DNA of 23,577 nucleotides from Pseudomonas sp. Teo4. Lineage in GTDB: Bacteria; Pseudomonadota; Gammaproteobacteria; Pseudomonadales; Pseudomonadaceae. This document shows, one piece after another, positions 16,323-23,577 of this stretch; the first letter of the stretch is position 1; the number at the start of each line of letters is the position of its first letter. Both the position numbers and the translations under genes were made by a program. The DNA lies in assembly GCF_034387475.1 (NCBI RefSeq), contig NZ_JAXCIL010000007.1, positions 1-23,577 of the forward strand, given 5' to 3'. The notes under the pieces are model-generated. The model saw only the letters and a list, made by a program, of their open reading frames with translations, made no database searches and had not been told where the DNA came from.

Positions 16323-17948
16323 CTATTTGTCCACGCTGACGCCGTAGAACGAGTTCAGCGCGAATGGACTGATCTTGAAGTCCTTCACCTTGGCGCTCAT
16401 CGGCTGGTACACGGTGGAGTGGGCGATCGGGGTGATCGGCACCTGTTCCTTGAGGATGTGCTGCGCCTTCTGGTACAGCTCGGTGCGTTTGCCTTGGTCG
16501 GAGGTGGCCTTGGCCTGCTTGATCAGGTCGTCATAAGGCTTGAAGCACCACTTGGAGAAGTTGTTGCCGTCGATGGCATCGCAGCCATACAGGGTGCCCA
16601 GCCAGTTGTCCGGGTCACCGTTATCGCCACTCCAGCCAATCAGCATCGCGCCCTGCTCGCCGCCCTTGGAGCGCTTGATGTACTCACCCCACTCGTAGCT
16701 GACGATCTTGGCCTTGATACCGATCTTGCCCCAGTCGGACTGCAGCATCTCGGCCATCAACTTGGCGTTGGGGTTGTAGGGGCGTTGCACCGGCATGGCC
16801 CACAGGGTGATCTCGGTGCCTTCCTTGATGCCGGCTTCCTTGAGCAGCTGCTTGGCCTTTTCCGGGTCGTAGGCGGCATCCTTGATGCTGTCGTCGTAGG
16901 ACCACTGAGTCGGAGGCATGGCGTTTACGGCAAGCTGACCGGCGCCCTGGTAGACCGATTCGATGATCTTCTTCTTGTCGACGGCCATGTCCAGGGCCTC
17001 GCGGACCTTGAGCTGGGCCAGCGGGTTGGGCTCGTTGCTGCCCTTGACCTTGTCCATCACGTTATAGGCGATGTAGCCGAGGTTGAAGCCTGCCTGTTGT
17101 GGCATCTGCAGGTTCTTTTCCGCCTTCAGCGGCTCGATGTCGGCGGGGCGCGGGAACAGCGTGACCTGGCACTCGTTCTTCTTCAGCTTCTGCATGCGCA
17201 CCGAGGCATCGGTGGTGATGGCGAAGATCAGGTTGTCGATCTTCACGTCCTCAGGCTTCCAGTAGTCCTTGTTGCCCTTGAAGCGGATCTGCGCGTCCTT
17301 CTGGTACTTGCTGAACACGAACGGACCGGTGCCGATGGGCTTCTGGTTGATGTCGGCGGCCTTGCCTTCCTTGAGCAACTGGTCGGCGTACTCGGCCGAT
17401 TGAATGGAGGCGAAGCTCATGGCCAGGTTCTGAATGAACGCAGCATCGACATCATTGAGCGTGAAGCGCACGGTGTGCTCGTCGAGTTTCTCCACCTTGG
17501 CGATGTTCTTGTCCATGCCCATATCGGTGAAGTACGGGAATTCGGTGGGGTAGGCCTTACGGAACGGATGGTCCTTGTCGAGCATGCGGTTGAAGGTGAA
17601 CAGCACGTCGTCAGCGTTGAAGGTGCGGGTTGGCTTGAAGTAGTCGGTGGTGTGGAACTTGACCCCTTCACGCAGGTGGAAGGTGTAGGTCTTGCCGTCG
17701 TCAGACACTTCCCACTTGGTCGCAAGGCCCGGGATGACCGCGGTACCGCCGCGTTCGAACTGGGTCAGGCGGTTGAACACGGTTTCAGCCGAGGCGTCAA
17801 AGTCGGTTCCTGTGGTGTATTGCCCAGGGTCGAAACCGGCCGGGCTGCCTTCGGAGCAGAACACCAGGTTGGACGCTGCGTGGGCGAGCGGGGCGCCGGC
17901 TAGCAAGCCTGCGCCGAGCAGGAACGGAATGACTGCGTGTTTGAGCAT
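16323..17948 (-). CDS. DppA-like dipeptide-binding protein (first copy)
   Basis: This 541-residue periplasmic protein is a close paralog of the second copy. The signal peptide is MLKHAVIPFLLGAGLLAGAP LAHA, with cleavage before ASNLVFCSEGSPAGFD. It keeps the DppA ligand motifs MPVQRPYNPNA and GWSGDNGDPDNW and the four conserved cysteines (Cys31, NECQV, YGCDA, KWCF). A short insertion (MDKVKGSNEPN) separates NLGYIAYN from the LAQLKVREALDMAVDKK segment, where the second copy has only THPP-like residues. The start at 17948 has TGAGG five bases away; the upstream in-frame ATG at 18035 is unlikely. It is the first gene of the dpp run, with a gap of about 270 bases upstream for its promoter. Confidence 0.95.
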   Translation of the reverse strand: MLKHAVIPFLLGAGLLAGAPLAHAASNLVFCSEGSPAGFDPGQYTTGTDFDASAETVFNRLTQFERGGTAVIPGLATKWEVSDDGKTYTFHLREGVKFHTTDYFKPTRTFNADDVLFTFNRMLDKDHPFRKAYPTEFPYFTDMGMDKNIAKVEKLDEHTVRFTLNDVDAAFIQNLAMSFASIQSAEYADQLLKEGKAADINQKPIGTGPFVFSKYQKDAQIRFKGNKDYWKPEDVKIDNLIFAITTDASVRMQKLKKNECQVTLFPRPADIEPLKAEKNLQMPQQAGFNLGYIAYNVMDKVKGSNEPNPLAQLKVREALDMAVDKKKIIESVYQGAGQLAVNAMPPTQWSYDDSIKDAAYDPEKAKQLLKEAGIKEGTEITLWAMPVQRPYNPNAKLMAEMLQSDWGKIGIKAKIVSYEWGEYIKRSKGGEQGAMLIGWSGDNGDPDNWLGTLYGCDAIDGNNFSKWCFKPYDDLIKQAKATSDQGKRTELYQKAQHILKEQVPITPIAHSTVYQPMSAKVKDFKISPFALNSFYGVSVDK

Positions 17949-18221
17949 GGTGGCCTCATTGTTGTCATTTTTTGAGTTGAGGTGGCCTCGTGAGCCGACC
18001 TGCGGATACTTATGCAGGGGGTATTCCCAATGCAACAGTCAGGAGGATAGTTGGCGTCAGAAAAGTAGTACGAGCGTACATGGATGTCGCATTGGTATAA
18101 CTTTCGGCGAAGTTGAACGTTTGCGCAGGCTAAATGATGGCTTTTTGCTGAGTGTTTCGGGAAGCGGGGGTGTGTAGGAAGCACCTTATTGGTGCGTGGG
18201 AAATGTCTGAAATAACGAGAT
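17949..18221 (-). promoter_or_regulatory. Upstream region of the dpp locus
   Basis: No gene is seen in this stretch between the first dppA-like gene and the SIMPL gene's end hairpin. It is more AT-rich than its surroundings. It contains a 12-base dyad GTACG-AG-CGTAC (18068-18079), about 120 bases before the dppA start, that could be an operator. A small hairpin, gcacc-ttatt-ggtgc (18181-18195), also lies here. No promoter could be assigned with confidence. Confidence 0.45.
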
Positions 18222-18240
18222 GGGGGCGCAAAGCGCCCCC
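18222..18240 (-). terminator. Hairpin after the SIMPL gene
   Basis: GGGGGCGC (18222-18229) and GCGCCCCC (18233-18240) form a perfect 8-base stem with an AAA loop (TTT on the minus strand), nine bases past the stop codon of the SIMPL-domain gene. The sequence following on the minus strand (atctcgttatttc) is T-rich but not a clean T-run. Probable intrinsic terminator. Confidence 0.65.
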
Positions 18241-18249
18241 AGGGAAGCC

Positions 18250-18966
18250 TCAGGGCATCTGTACTTCGATCAAGCCATCGGCGTTCATGCTGACCTCGCT
18301 GGTACCCGCCTCGATGTCCGGCGCTGGCGCGGCTTCATCAGCACCCATGGCCTTCATCGCCATTGGCGCGCTGCGCAGGTACGGGCGAGGGTAGCCACTG
18401 CTGTTGAGGTTCAGGCTAACGACCTTGTAGCCCTTGCCACCCAAGGCTTCGGTGGCCAACTGGGCGCGAGCCTTGAAGGCATCGACGGCGTCCTTGAGCA
18501 GGGCATCTTCGCTGGCCTTGCGGGTGGCGGCGGCGATGGAGAAGTCCATGCCGCCCATCTTCATGTCCTGCAACAGGTCGGCGGTCAGTTGCGACAGGGC
18601 CGGGAAGTCGGCGCTCTCCAGACGCAGCTCGGCACGTTCGCGCCAGCCGGTAATCTTCTGGCCCTTGCTGTCGTACACCGGGTAGCTGTTGCGGCTGCCT
18701 TGGCTGATCTTCACGTCCTTGACCTGACGGGCTTGCTGGATGGACTTGTTCAGCGTCTCGGTGATCTGCTTGGCGAGCTTGCCTGGGTCGGTGTTCTGCG
18801 CTTCGCTGTACAGGGTCACCACCATCAGGTCGCGGGGCACTTCCTTGCTGACTTCGGCACGCAACGACACCTGGTTGTAGCGCGGCTCATCGGCTGCCAG
18901 GGCGGGCAAGCTGGCGACCAGGCCGCAGGACAGGATCAGGGCGGCGCCGCGACGGGAAATTTGCAT
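18250..18966 (-). CDS. SIMPL domain (DUF541) periplasmic protein
   Basis: This 238-residue protein has signal peptide MQISRRGAALILSCGLVASLPALA and mature start ADEPRYNQVSLRAEVSKEVP. The rest matches the SIMPL/DUF541 family: repeated lipoyl-like beta segments, an ITETLNKSIQQARQVKDVKI helix, WRERAELRLESADFPALSQL and KGYKVVSLNLNSSGYPRPY, ending with IEAGTSEVSMNADGLIEVQM. Family members (E. coli YggE, Brucella BP26) are periplasmic or exported proteins linked to oxidative stress or immunogenicity, with no defined chemistry. AAGGAG eight bases before the ATG at 18966 fixes the start. It is transcribed divergently from roxS with a 202-base shared promoter gap, which makes control by the redox two-component system worth testing, though nothing in the sequence proves it. 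Confidence 0.9.
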   Translation of the reverse strand: MQISRRGAALILSCGLVASLPALAADEPRYNQVSLRAEVSKEVPRDLMVVTLYSEAQNTDPGKLAKQITETLNKSIQQARQVKDVKISQGSRNSYPVYDSKGQKITGWRERAELRLESADFPALSQLTADLLQDMKMGGMDFSIAAATRKASEDALLKDAVDAFKARAQLATEALGGKGYKVVSLNLNSSGYPRPYLRSAPMAMKAMGADEAAPAPDIEAGTSEVSMNADGLIEVQMP

Positions 18967-19168
18967 GTAGGACTCCTTGGCAATAAAAGGCGTGGAATTG
19001 GGCGTTCCTTTCCACGCATGGCCCATCAGACCGGCAACAGTGTAGTGGGTTCAAAAGTGCCATCATGAACCTGTGACAAAGTGTGGCGCTTTGCCGCATC
19101 GCTGCAGCGAGGCGCCTGGCTTCGGTATACTCCAGCCGATTTTCCTGGAGCACTCATCGGGAGAGCGC
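18967..19168. promoter_or_regulatory. Divergent promoter region, SIMPL gene and sensor kinase
   Basis: This 202-base gap separates two divergent genes. A perfect 12-base palindrome TCGCTGCAGCGA lies at 19099-19110. A -10-like TATACT is at 19126-19131 on the plus strand, 38 bases before the kinase start codon. The palindrome would lie about where a -35 box or activator site belongs, and no good -35 match is present, as expected for an activated or repressed promoter. Confidence 0.45.
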
Positions 19169-20428
19169 ATGCTCGCCGCCGTACAACCGCTATCCGCTAC
19201 ACGTCAGAATCTCTGGCGCCTGACCGTCATTCGCGTGCTGGTGCTGGCTGCCCAGGCCGGCTCGGTGGGCGTTGCCTACTGGACCGAACTGCTGCCGCTG
19301 CCCTGGCTCTCGCTGGCGGCGACCTTGGCCTTGTCGTCCATCCTGTGCGCGTTCACCGCGCTGCGCTTGCGCCTGTCGCTACCGGTCACCGAACTGGAAT
19401 ACGCCCTGCAGCTGGCCTGCGACCTGCTGATTCACAGCGCCTTGCTGTATTACTCCGGCGGTTCGACCAACCCGTTCGTGTCGTATTACCTGGTGCCGTT
19501 GGCGATTGCCGCAGTGACCCTGCCGTGGCTCTACTCACTGATTCTGTCCGGCATCGCCCTGACGGCCTACAGCCTGTTGCTGGTGCAGTTCTACCCGCTC
19601 GAAGGCCTGCCGATGGCACGGGACAAGATGCAGGTGTACGGCATGTGGTTGAGCATCGCGCTGGCCGCGGCGGTCATCACATTCTTCGCCGCACGCATGG
19701 CCGAAGAGCTGCGCCGTCAGGAACAGCTGCGTTCCGAGCGGCGCGAGGATAGCCTGCGCGACGAGCAGTTGCTGGCCGTGGCCACGCAGGCGGCGGGTGC
19801 TGCCCATGAGCTGGGCACGCCGCTGGCGACCATGAGCGTGCTGCTTAACGAAATGCGTCAGGACCATTCGGACCCGTTGCTGCAGGAAGACCTGCAGATC
19901 CTTCAGGACCAGGTCAAACTGTGCAAGGAAACCTTGCAGCAACTGGTGCGCGCGGCCGAGGCCAACCGCCGTATGGCGGTAGTCGAGCAGGACGTGACCG
20001 CCTGGCTCGACGAGGCGCTGAACCGCTGGCACCTGATGCGTCCGGAAACCAGTTACCGGTTCCAGCGCCTGCGTGACGGCAAGGTGCCTCGCCTGACCCC
20101 ACCGCCAGACCTGACCCAGGCCCTGTTGAACCTGCTGAACAATGCCGCCGATGCCTGCCCGGATGACTTGGAGGTGCGTCTGGACTGGGACGCCCAGGAC
20201 ATCGTCATCAGCATCCGTGACCATGGCCCTGGCGTGCCGCCGGCCATTGCCGAGGCCATCGGCAAACCGTTTATCACCACCAAGGGCAAAGGCTTCGGCC
20301 TGGGCCTGTTCTTGAGCAAGGCCAGCGTGACCCGTGCGGGCGGTTCGGTGAAACTCTATAGTCATGAACAGGGTGGCACCCTGACCGAACTGCGCCTGCC
20401 CCATGGCAAGCGAGGAGATGAAATATGA
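19169..20428 (+). CDS. roxS: Redox-sensing histidine kinase, RegB/PrrB/RoxS family
   Basis: This 419-residue inner-membrane kinase has six membrane helices in residues about 17-175. They include the RegB-type quinone-binding motif GGSTNPF (97-103). A charged linker leads to the H-box with phospho-acceptor His213 (AAGAAHELGTPLATMSVLLN), the N-box NLLNNAADAC (321-330), DHGPG (351-355) and GKGFGLGL (373-380). Cys252 (VKLCKE), 39 residues after the His, sits in the dimerisation helix where RegB has its redox-active cysteine. GGGAGAG just before the ATG at 19169 fixes the start; an in-frame ATG at 19073 is unsupported. In P. putida and P. aeruginosa the RoxSR pair controls terminal oxidases and cyanide or energy-stress responses. 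The stop codon overlaps roxR (ATGA). Confidence 0.93.
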   Translation: MLAAVQPLSATRQNLWRLTVIRVLVLAAQAGSVGVAYWTELLPLPWLSLAATLALSSILCAFTALRLRLSLPVTELEYALQLACDLLIHSALLYYSGGSTNPFVSYYLVPLAIAAVTLPWLYSLILSGIALTAYSLLLVQFYPLEGLPMARDKMQVYGMWLSIALAAAVITFFAARMAEELRRQEQLRSERREDSLRDEQLLAVATQAAGAAHELGTPLATMSVLLNEMRQDHSDPLLQEDLQILQDQVKLCKETLQQLVRAAEANRRMAVVEQDVTAWLDEALNRWHLMRPETSYRFQRLRDGKVPRLTPPPDLTQALLNLLNNAADACPDDLEVRLDWDAQDIVISIRDHGPGVPPAIAEAIGKPFITTKGKGFGLGLFLSKASVTRAGGSVKLYSHEQGGTLTELRLPHGKRGDEI

Positions 20429-20985
20429 GCGAAGAAAACCAGGTCGAAGGCGAAGAACTGCCGCACCTGTTGCTGGTGGATGACGATGCCACCTTCACTC
20501 GGGTCATGGCCCGCGCCATGAGCCGCCGGGGCTTTCGCGTAAGCACTGCGAGCTCCGCCGAAGAAGGGCTGATTCTGGCCCAGCAGGACCTGCCGGACTA
20601 CGCCACGCTGGACCTGAAGATGGAAGGCGACTCCGGCCTGGTGCTGCTGCCCAAGCTGCTGGAGCTGGACCCGGAAATGCGCGTGGTGATCCTGACCGGT
20701 TACTCGAGCATTGCCACTGCGGTCGAGGCGGTCAAGCGCGGGGCCTGCAATTACCTGTGCAAACCAGCCGATGCTGACGATGTGCTGGCGGCATTGCTCT
20801 CGGAGCACACCGACCTCGATACCCTGGTGCCGGAAAACCCGATGTCGGTGGACCGTTTGCAGTGGGAGCACATTCAGCGCGTGCTGAACGAGCACGAAGG
20901 CAACATTTCCGCCACTGCGCGGGCGCTGGGCATGCACCGGCGGACCTTGCAGCGCAAGCTGCAGAAGCGGCCGGTTCGACGCTGA
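20425..20985 (+). CDS. roxR: Response regulator, RegA/PrrA/RoxR family
   Basis: This 186-residue cytoplasmic regulator is the partner of the upstream kinase. The receiver domain (about 13-125) has the acidic pocket VDDD (18-21), phospho-acceptor Asp63 in YATLDLKMEG, Thr91 in ILTGYSS and Lys113 in LCKPAD. After a short linker with ENPMSVDRLQWEHIQRVL, a Fis-type helix-turn-helix (about 144-182: NISATARALGMHRRTLQRKL) binds DNA. The signature RRTLQRKL is nearly invariant in RegA-type regulators. The ATG lies within the kinase's stop (ATGA) and has GAGGAG nearby, so the two are translationally coupled. The transcript runs into a REP pair 18 bases past the stop. Confidence 0.94.
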   Translation: MSEENQVEGEELPHLLLVDDDATFTRVMARAMSRRGFRVSTASSAEEGLILAQQDLPDYATLDLKMEGDSGLVLLPKLLELDPEMRVVILTGYSSIATAVEAVKRGACNYLCKPADADDVLAALLSEHTDLDTLVPENPMSVDRLQWEHIQRVLNEHEGNISATARALGMHRRTLQRKLQKRPVRR

Positions 20986-21002
20986 TTCTTGGCAGACAGT
21001 AC

Positions 21003-21098
21003 CGGCCCTTTCGCGGGTAAACCCGCTCCCACAGATACCTCACAAGTCTCAAAACCTGTGCAGAGCCTGTGGGAGCGGGTTTACCCGCGAATGGGCCG
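21003..21098. repeat. REP pair in inverted orientation (P. putida type)
   Basis: Arms 21003-21034 (cggccctttcgcgggtaaac and onward) and 21067-21098 are inverted copies separated by 32 bases. The pair follows roxR and precedes the AEC permease gene by about 100 bases. It is the third copy of the same repeat class in the window and probably marks the end of the roxSR transcript. Confidence 0.9.
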
Positions 21099-21202
21099 AC
21101 TCCGACAGAAATTTCTCTTTATCGCACCCGATCCCCGCAACTCCAAGCCGTTGGCGTATCATTAGCCCCCTAACGGCAACCCCCTCCCAGGATCGCTAGC
21201 GC

Positions 21203-22144
21203 ATGCTCGCCCTTCTTATCCAGACGCTGAACATCACGGCCCCCGTGTTTGCCATGTTGTTCATGGGCGTGCTGCTCAAACGCATCCACCTGATCGACGA
21301 CAACTTCAACCGCGTCGCCTCTCAGCTGGTATTCAACGTCTGCATGCCAGCGCTGCTGTTCCTCGGCATCTACCATGCCGACCTGGCTTCGGCGGTCAAA
21401 CCTGGCGTGATCCTTTACTTCGTCGCCGCCACCCTGGTCGGTTTTGCCGTGTCCTGGGGCATGGCCATCTGGCGCAGTCCGCTAGCTGACCGGGGTATCT
21501 ACACCCAAGGGGCGTTTCGCGGCAACAACGGGGTCATCGGCCTGGCCCTGGCGGCCAGCCTGTACGGCGACTACGGCATCTCGCTGGGTGCGGTGCTCGC
21601 GGGGCTGGTCATCCTCATGTACAACTCGCTGTCGGCCGTGGTGCTGGCGGTGTACAGCCCGGACCTGAAGTCCGACCCCTGGAGCATCTGCAAGAGCATC
21701 TTCAGCAACCCGTTGATCATCAGCGTGCTGGTGGCCACCCCCATGGCCTACGGCCAGGTGCCGCTGCCCAATTGGCTGCTGACCTCGGGCGATTACCTGG
21801 CGCAGATGACCCTGCCGCTGGCGCTCATGTGCATCGGCGGTACCTTGTCGTTGGCGGCCCTGCGTGACAGCGGCAAGCTGGCGATAGACGCCAGCCTGGT
21901 GAAGATGGTCTGGCTACCGTTGATCGGCACGCTGGGGGCCTGGTTTTGCGGTTTCCGCGGCGCCGAGCTGGGTATCCTGTTCCTCTACATCGGCAGCCCG
22001 ACCGCGGCGGCCAGCTATGTCATGGCCAGGGCGGCCAACGGCAATCATGAGCTGGCGGCCTCGATCATCGTGATCACCACGCTTTTGGCGGCGATTACCA
22101 CCAATATCGGCATTTTCATCTTGCAGTGGGGCGGATGGATCTAG
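21203..22144 (+). CDS. AEC (auxin efflux carrier) family permease
   Basis: This 313-residue inner-membrane protein has about ten membrane helices in two five-helix halves, starting MLALLIQTLNITAPVFAMLF. Family features are LKRIHLIDDNFNRVASQLVFNVCMPALLF in the first half, GAFRGNNGVIGLALAASLYG in the middle, and PLALMCIGGTLSL and SPTAAASYVMARAANGN in the second half. AEC proteins move small carboxylates such as malate or malonate, and other metabolites; the substrate here cannot be told. AGGATCG precedes the ATG at 21203, and taatcat-like sequence with no clear promoter lies upstream, after the REP pair. The aromatic permease gene begins 54 bases downstream on the same strand, so the two might share a transcript. 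Confidence 0.9.
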   Translation: MLALLIQTLNITAPVFAMLFMGVLLKRIHLIDDNFNRVASQLVFNVCMPALLFLGIYHADLASAVKPGVILYFVAATLVGFAVSWGMAIWRSPLADRGIYTQGAFRGNNGVIGLALAASLYGDYGISLGAVLAGLVILMYNSLSAVVLAVYSPDLKSDPWSICKSIFSNPLIISVLVATPMAYGQVPLPNWLLTSGDYLAQMTLPLALMCIGGTLSLAALRDSGKLAIDASLVKMVWLPLIGTLGAWFCGFRGAELGILFLYIGSPTAAASYVMARAANGNHELAASIIVITTLLAAITTNIGIFILQWGGWI

Positions 22145-22198
22145 ATCCTTGACTGCAAACAACTCCAACAACACTGCCTCCTGACTAAAGGACACTTC

Positions 22199-23560
22199 AT
22201 GCAAGACCAGAGCACGCCCGAGCGGTTACAGCGCGGGCTGAAGAATCGCCATATCCAGCTGATCGCGCTGGGCGGGGCCATCGGCACCGGGCTGTTCCTG
22301 GGCATTGCCCAAACCATCCAGCTGGCCGGCCCGTCCGTGCTGCTGGGCTATGCCATCGCTGGCCTCATGGCCTTCTTCATCATGCGCCAGCTCGGCGAGA
22401 TGGTGGTCGAAGAGCCGGTCGCCGGCAGTTTCAGCCACTTCGCCCACCAGTACTGGAGCGAGTTCGCGGGCTTCGTCTCGGGCTGGAACTACTGGGTGGT
22501 GTACGTATTGGTGGGCATGGCCGAACTGACGGCCGTGGGCATCTACGTGCAGTACTGGTGGCCGGACTTCCCGACCTGGGCCACGGCGGCAATCTTCTTC
22601 GTCGTGATCAACGCCATCAACCTGACTCAGGTGAAGGTCTATGGCGAGATGGAGTTCTGGTTCGCGCTGGTCAAGGTGGTGGCCATTGTCAGCATGATCG
22701 GCTTCGGTGCCTGGCTGTTGAGCAGCGGCCATGGCGGGCCGGACGCCAGCGTGGCCAACCTGTGGCAGTACGGCGGCTTCTTCCCCAATGGCGTGACCGG
22801 GTTGATCATGGCCCTGGCGGTGATCATGTTCTCGTTCGGTGGCCTGGAGCTGGTGGGCATTACCGCCGCCGAGGCGGACAACCCGCGCCATAGCATCCCC
22901 AAGGCCACCAACCAGGTGGTCTACCGCATCCTGATTTTCTATATCGGTGCGCTGGCGGTACTGCTGTCGCTGTACCCATGGCAGAAGGTCGTGCAGGGCG
23001 GTAGCCCGTTCGTGATGATTTTCCATGAGCTGGACAGCGATCTGGTCGCCACCATCCTCAACATCGTGGTGCTGACGGCTGCGCTGTCGGTCTACAACAG
23101 CTGCGTGTATGCCAACAGCCGCATGCTGTTCGGCCTGGCCAGCCAGGGCGATGCACCGCGCCAGCTGCTCAAGGTAAGCCGCCGTGGCGTGCCGCTGACG
23201 GCGCTGGGTGTGTCGGCGTTCGCCACCGGTATGTGCGTGCTGATCAACTACCTGATGCCGGGCGAGGCCTTTGGCCTGTTGATGGCGCTGGCGGTGTCGG
23301 CGCTGGTGATCAACTGGGCCAGCATCAGCATCACCCACCTGAAGTTCCGCAAGGCCAAGCTGGCGGCGGGCATCAACCCGTTCTACCGCAGCTGGGGGCA
23401 CCCGGTGACCAACTACCTGTGCCTGGCGTTCATCGCGCTGATTCTGGTGGTGATGTACCTGACCCCGCCGATTCGTATTTCGGTGATGCTGATTCCGGCG
23501 TGGATCGCGGTGTTGTGGGTGGCGTTTAAAATGAAGAAGGCACAGCAAGGCAAGGCGTGA
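22199..23560 (+). CDS. aroP: Aromatic amino acid permease, AroP type
   Basis: This 453-residue inner-membrane permease of the amino acid-polyamine-organocation superfamily (AAT family) has twelve predicted helices and imports amino acids with protons. It closely follows E. coli AroP from memory: RLQRGLKNRHIQLIALGGAI, TGLFLG, LIMRQLGEMVVEEPVAGSFSHF-like MRQLGEMVVEEPVAGSFSHF, SGWNYWVVYVLVGMAELTAV, MFSFGGLELVGITAAEADNP and TAALSVYNSCVYANSRMLFG. The length is near the usual 457. AAGGA eight bases before the ATG fixes the start. The stop at 23560 is 17 bases from the window edge. Pseudomonas carry several AroP/PheP/ProY-like paralogs, so phenylalanine, tyrosine or tryptophan preference is likely but not certain. 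Confidence 0.9.
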   Translation: MQDQSTPERLQRGLKNRHIQLIALGGAIGTGLFLGIAQTIQLAGPSVLLGYAIAGLMAFFIMRQLGEMVVEEPVAGSFSHFAHQYWSEFAGFVSGWNYWVVYVLVGMAELTAVGIYVQYWWPDFPTWATAAIFFVVINAINLTQVKVYGEMEFWFALVKVVAIVSMIGFGAWLLSSGHGGPDASVANLWQYGGFFPNGVTGLIMALAVIMFSFGGLELVGITAAEADNPRHSIPKATNQVVYRILIFYIGALAVLLSLYPWQKVVQGGSPFVMIFHELDSDLVATILNIVVLTAALSVYNSCVYANSRMLFGLASQGDAPRQLLKVSRRGVPLTALGVSAFATGMCVLINYLMPGEAFGLLMALAVSALVINWASISITHLKFRKAKLAAGINPFYRSWGHPVTNYLCLAFIALILVVMYLTPPIRISVMLIPAWIAVLWVAFKMKKAQQGKA

Positions 23561-23577
23561 GTCTGCCTCGGCCCTAT

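Noticed and set aside
14699..17903. Long plus-strand frames (525 and 616 residues) antisense to the two dppA-like genes
   Set aside because: Shadows of the paralogous genes; their similarity to each other is forced by similarity of the real genes.

Overview
The window looks like a chromosomal segment from a fluorescent pseudomonad, most likely the Pseudomonas putida group. The evidence is high-GC coding sequence, a prfC / dpp-opdP / roxSR gene content I remember from that group, and several copies of the short REP palindrome (core cgcgggt[ga]aacccgctcccaca) that is characteristic of P. putida intergenic DNA. No rRNA, tRNA, CRISPR, transposase or phage gene is visible.

Layout. (1) 1-1694: prfC (peptide chain release factor 3) on +, ending at a REP pair (1717-1792). 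(2) 5597-1812 on -: an operon-like run of an NTF2-like/AraC fusion regulator, an FAD-dependent amine oxidase-like protein, a Cupin_3 protein and a PotF-like periplasmic binding protein. It looks like a small polyamine or amine sensing, capture and oxidation module with no transporter membrane or ATPase genes of its own. (3) 5832-7263 on +: a lower-GC patch holding two paralogous proteins of unknown function with C-terminal PDG/PNG repeats, then a tiny 24-residue membrane peptide with a strong ribosome binding site. This is the least explained part of the window. (4) 17948-7385 on -: a dipeptide uptake locus read as dppA-like, dppA-like, OprD-family porin, divergent dppA-like, dppB, dppC, dppD, dppF. 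Substrate would cross the outer membrane through the porin, be bound by one of three periplasmic proteins, and be imported by the single DppBCDF pump. The order resembles dppA3-opdP-dppA4-dppBCDF of P. aeruginosa. (5) 18966-18250 on -: a periplasmic SIMPL/DUF541 protein. (6) 19169-20985 on +: a RegB/RegA (PrrBA, RoxSR)-type redox two-component system, with kinase and regulator overlapping by ATGA, followed by a REP pair. (7) 21203-23560 on +: an AEC-family permease and an AroP-type aromatic amino acid permease.

Most of the window is ordinary core metabolism and transport. The points most worth a second look are the PDG-repeat paralog pair and its neighbouring micro-ORF, the loss of the carboxylate-binding arginine motif in the third Dpp binding protein, altered ligand-pocket residues in the PotF-like protein, and the NTF2-AraC fusion with an inverted repeat just upstream of it. 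All functional statements rest on reading motifs and on remembered family sequences; no database search was run.
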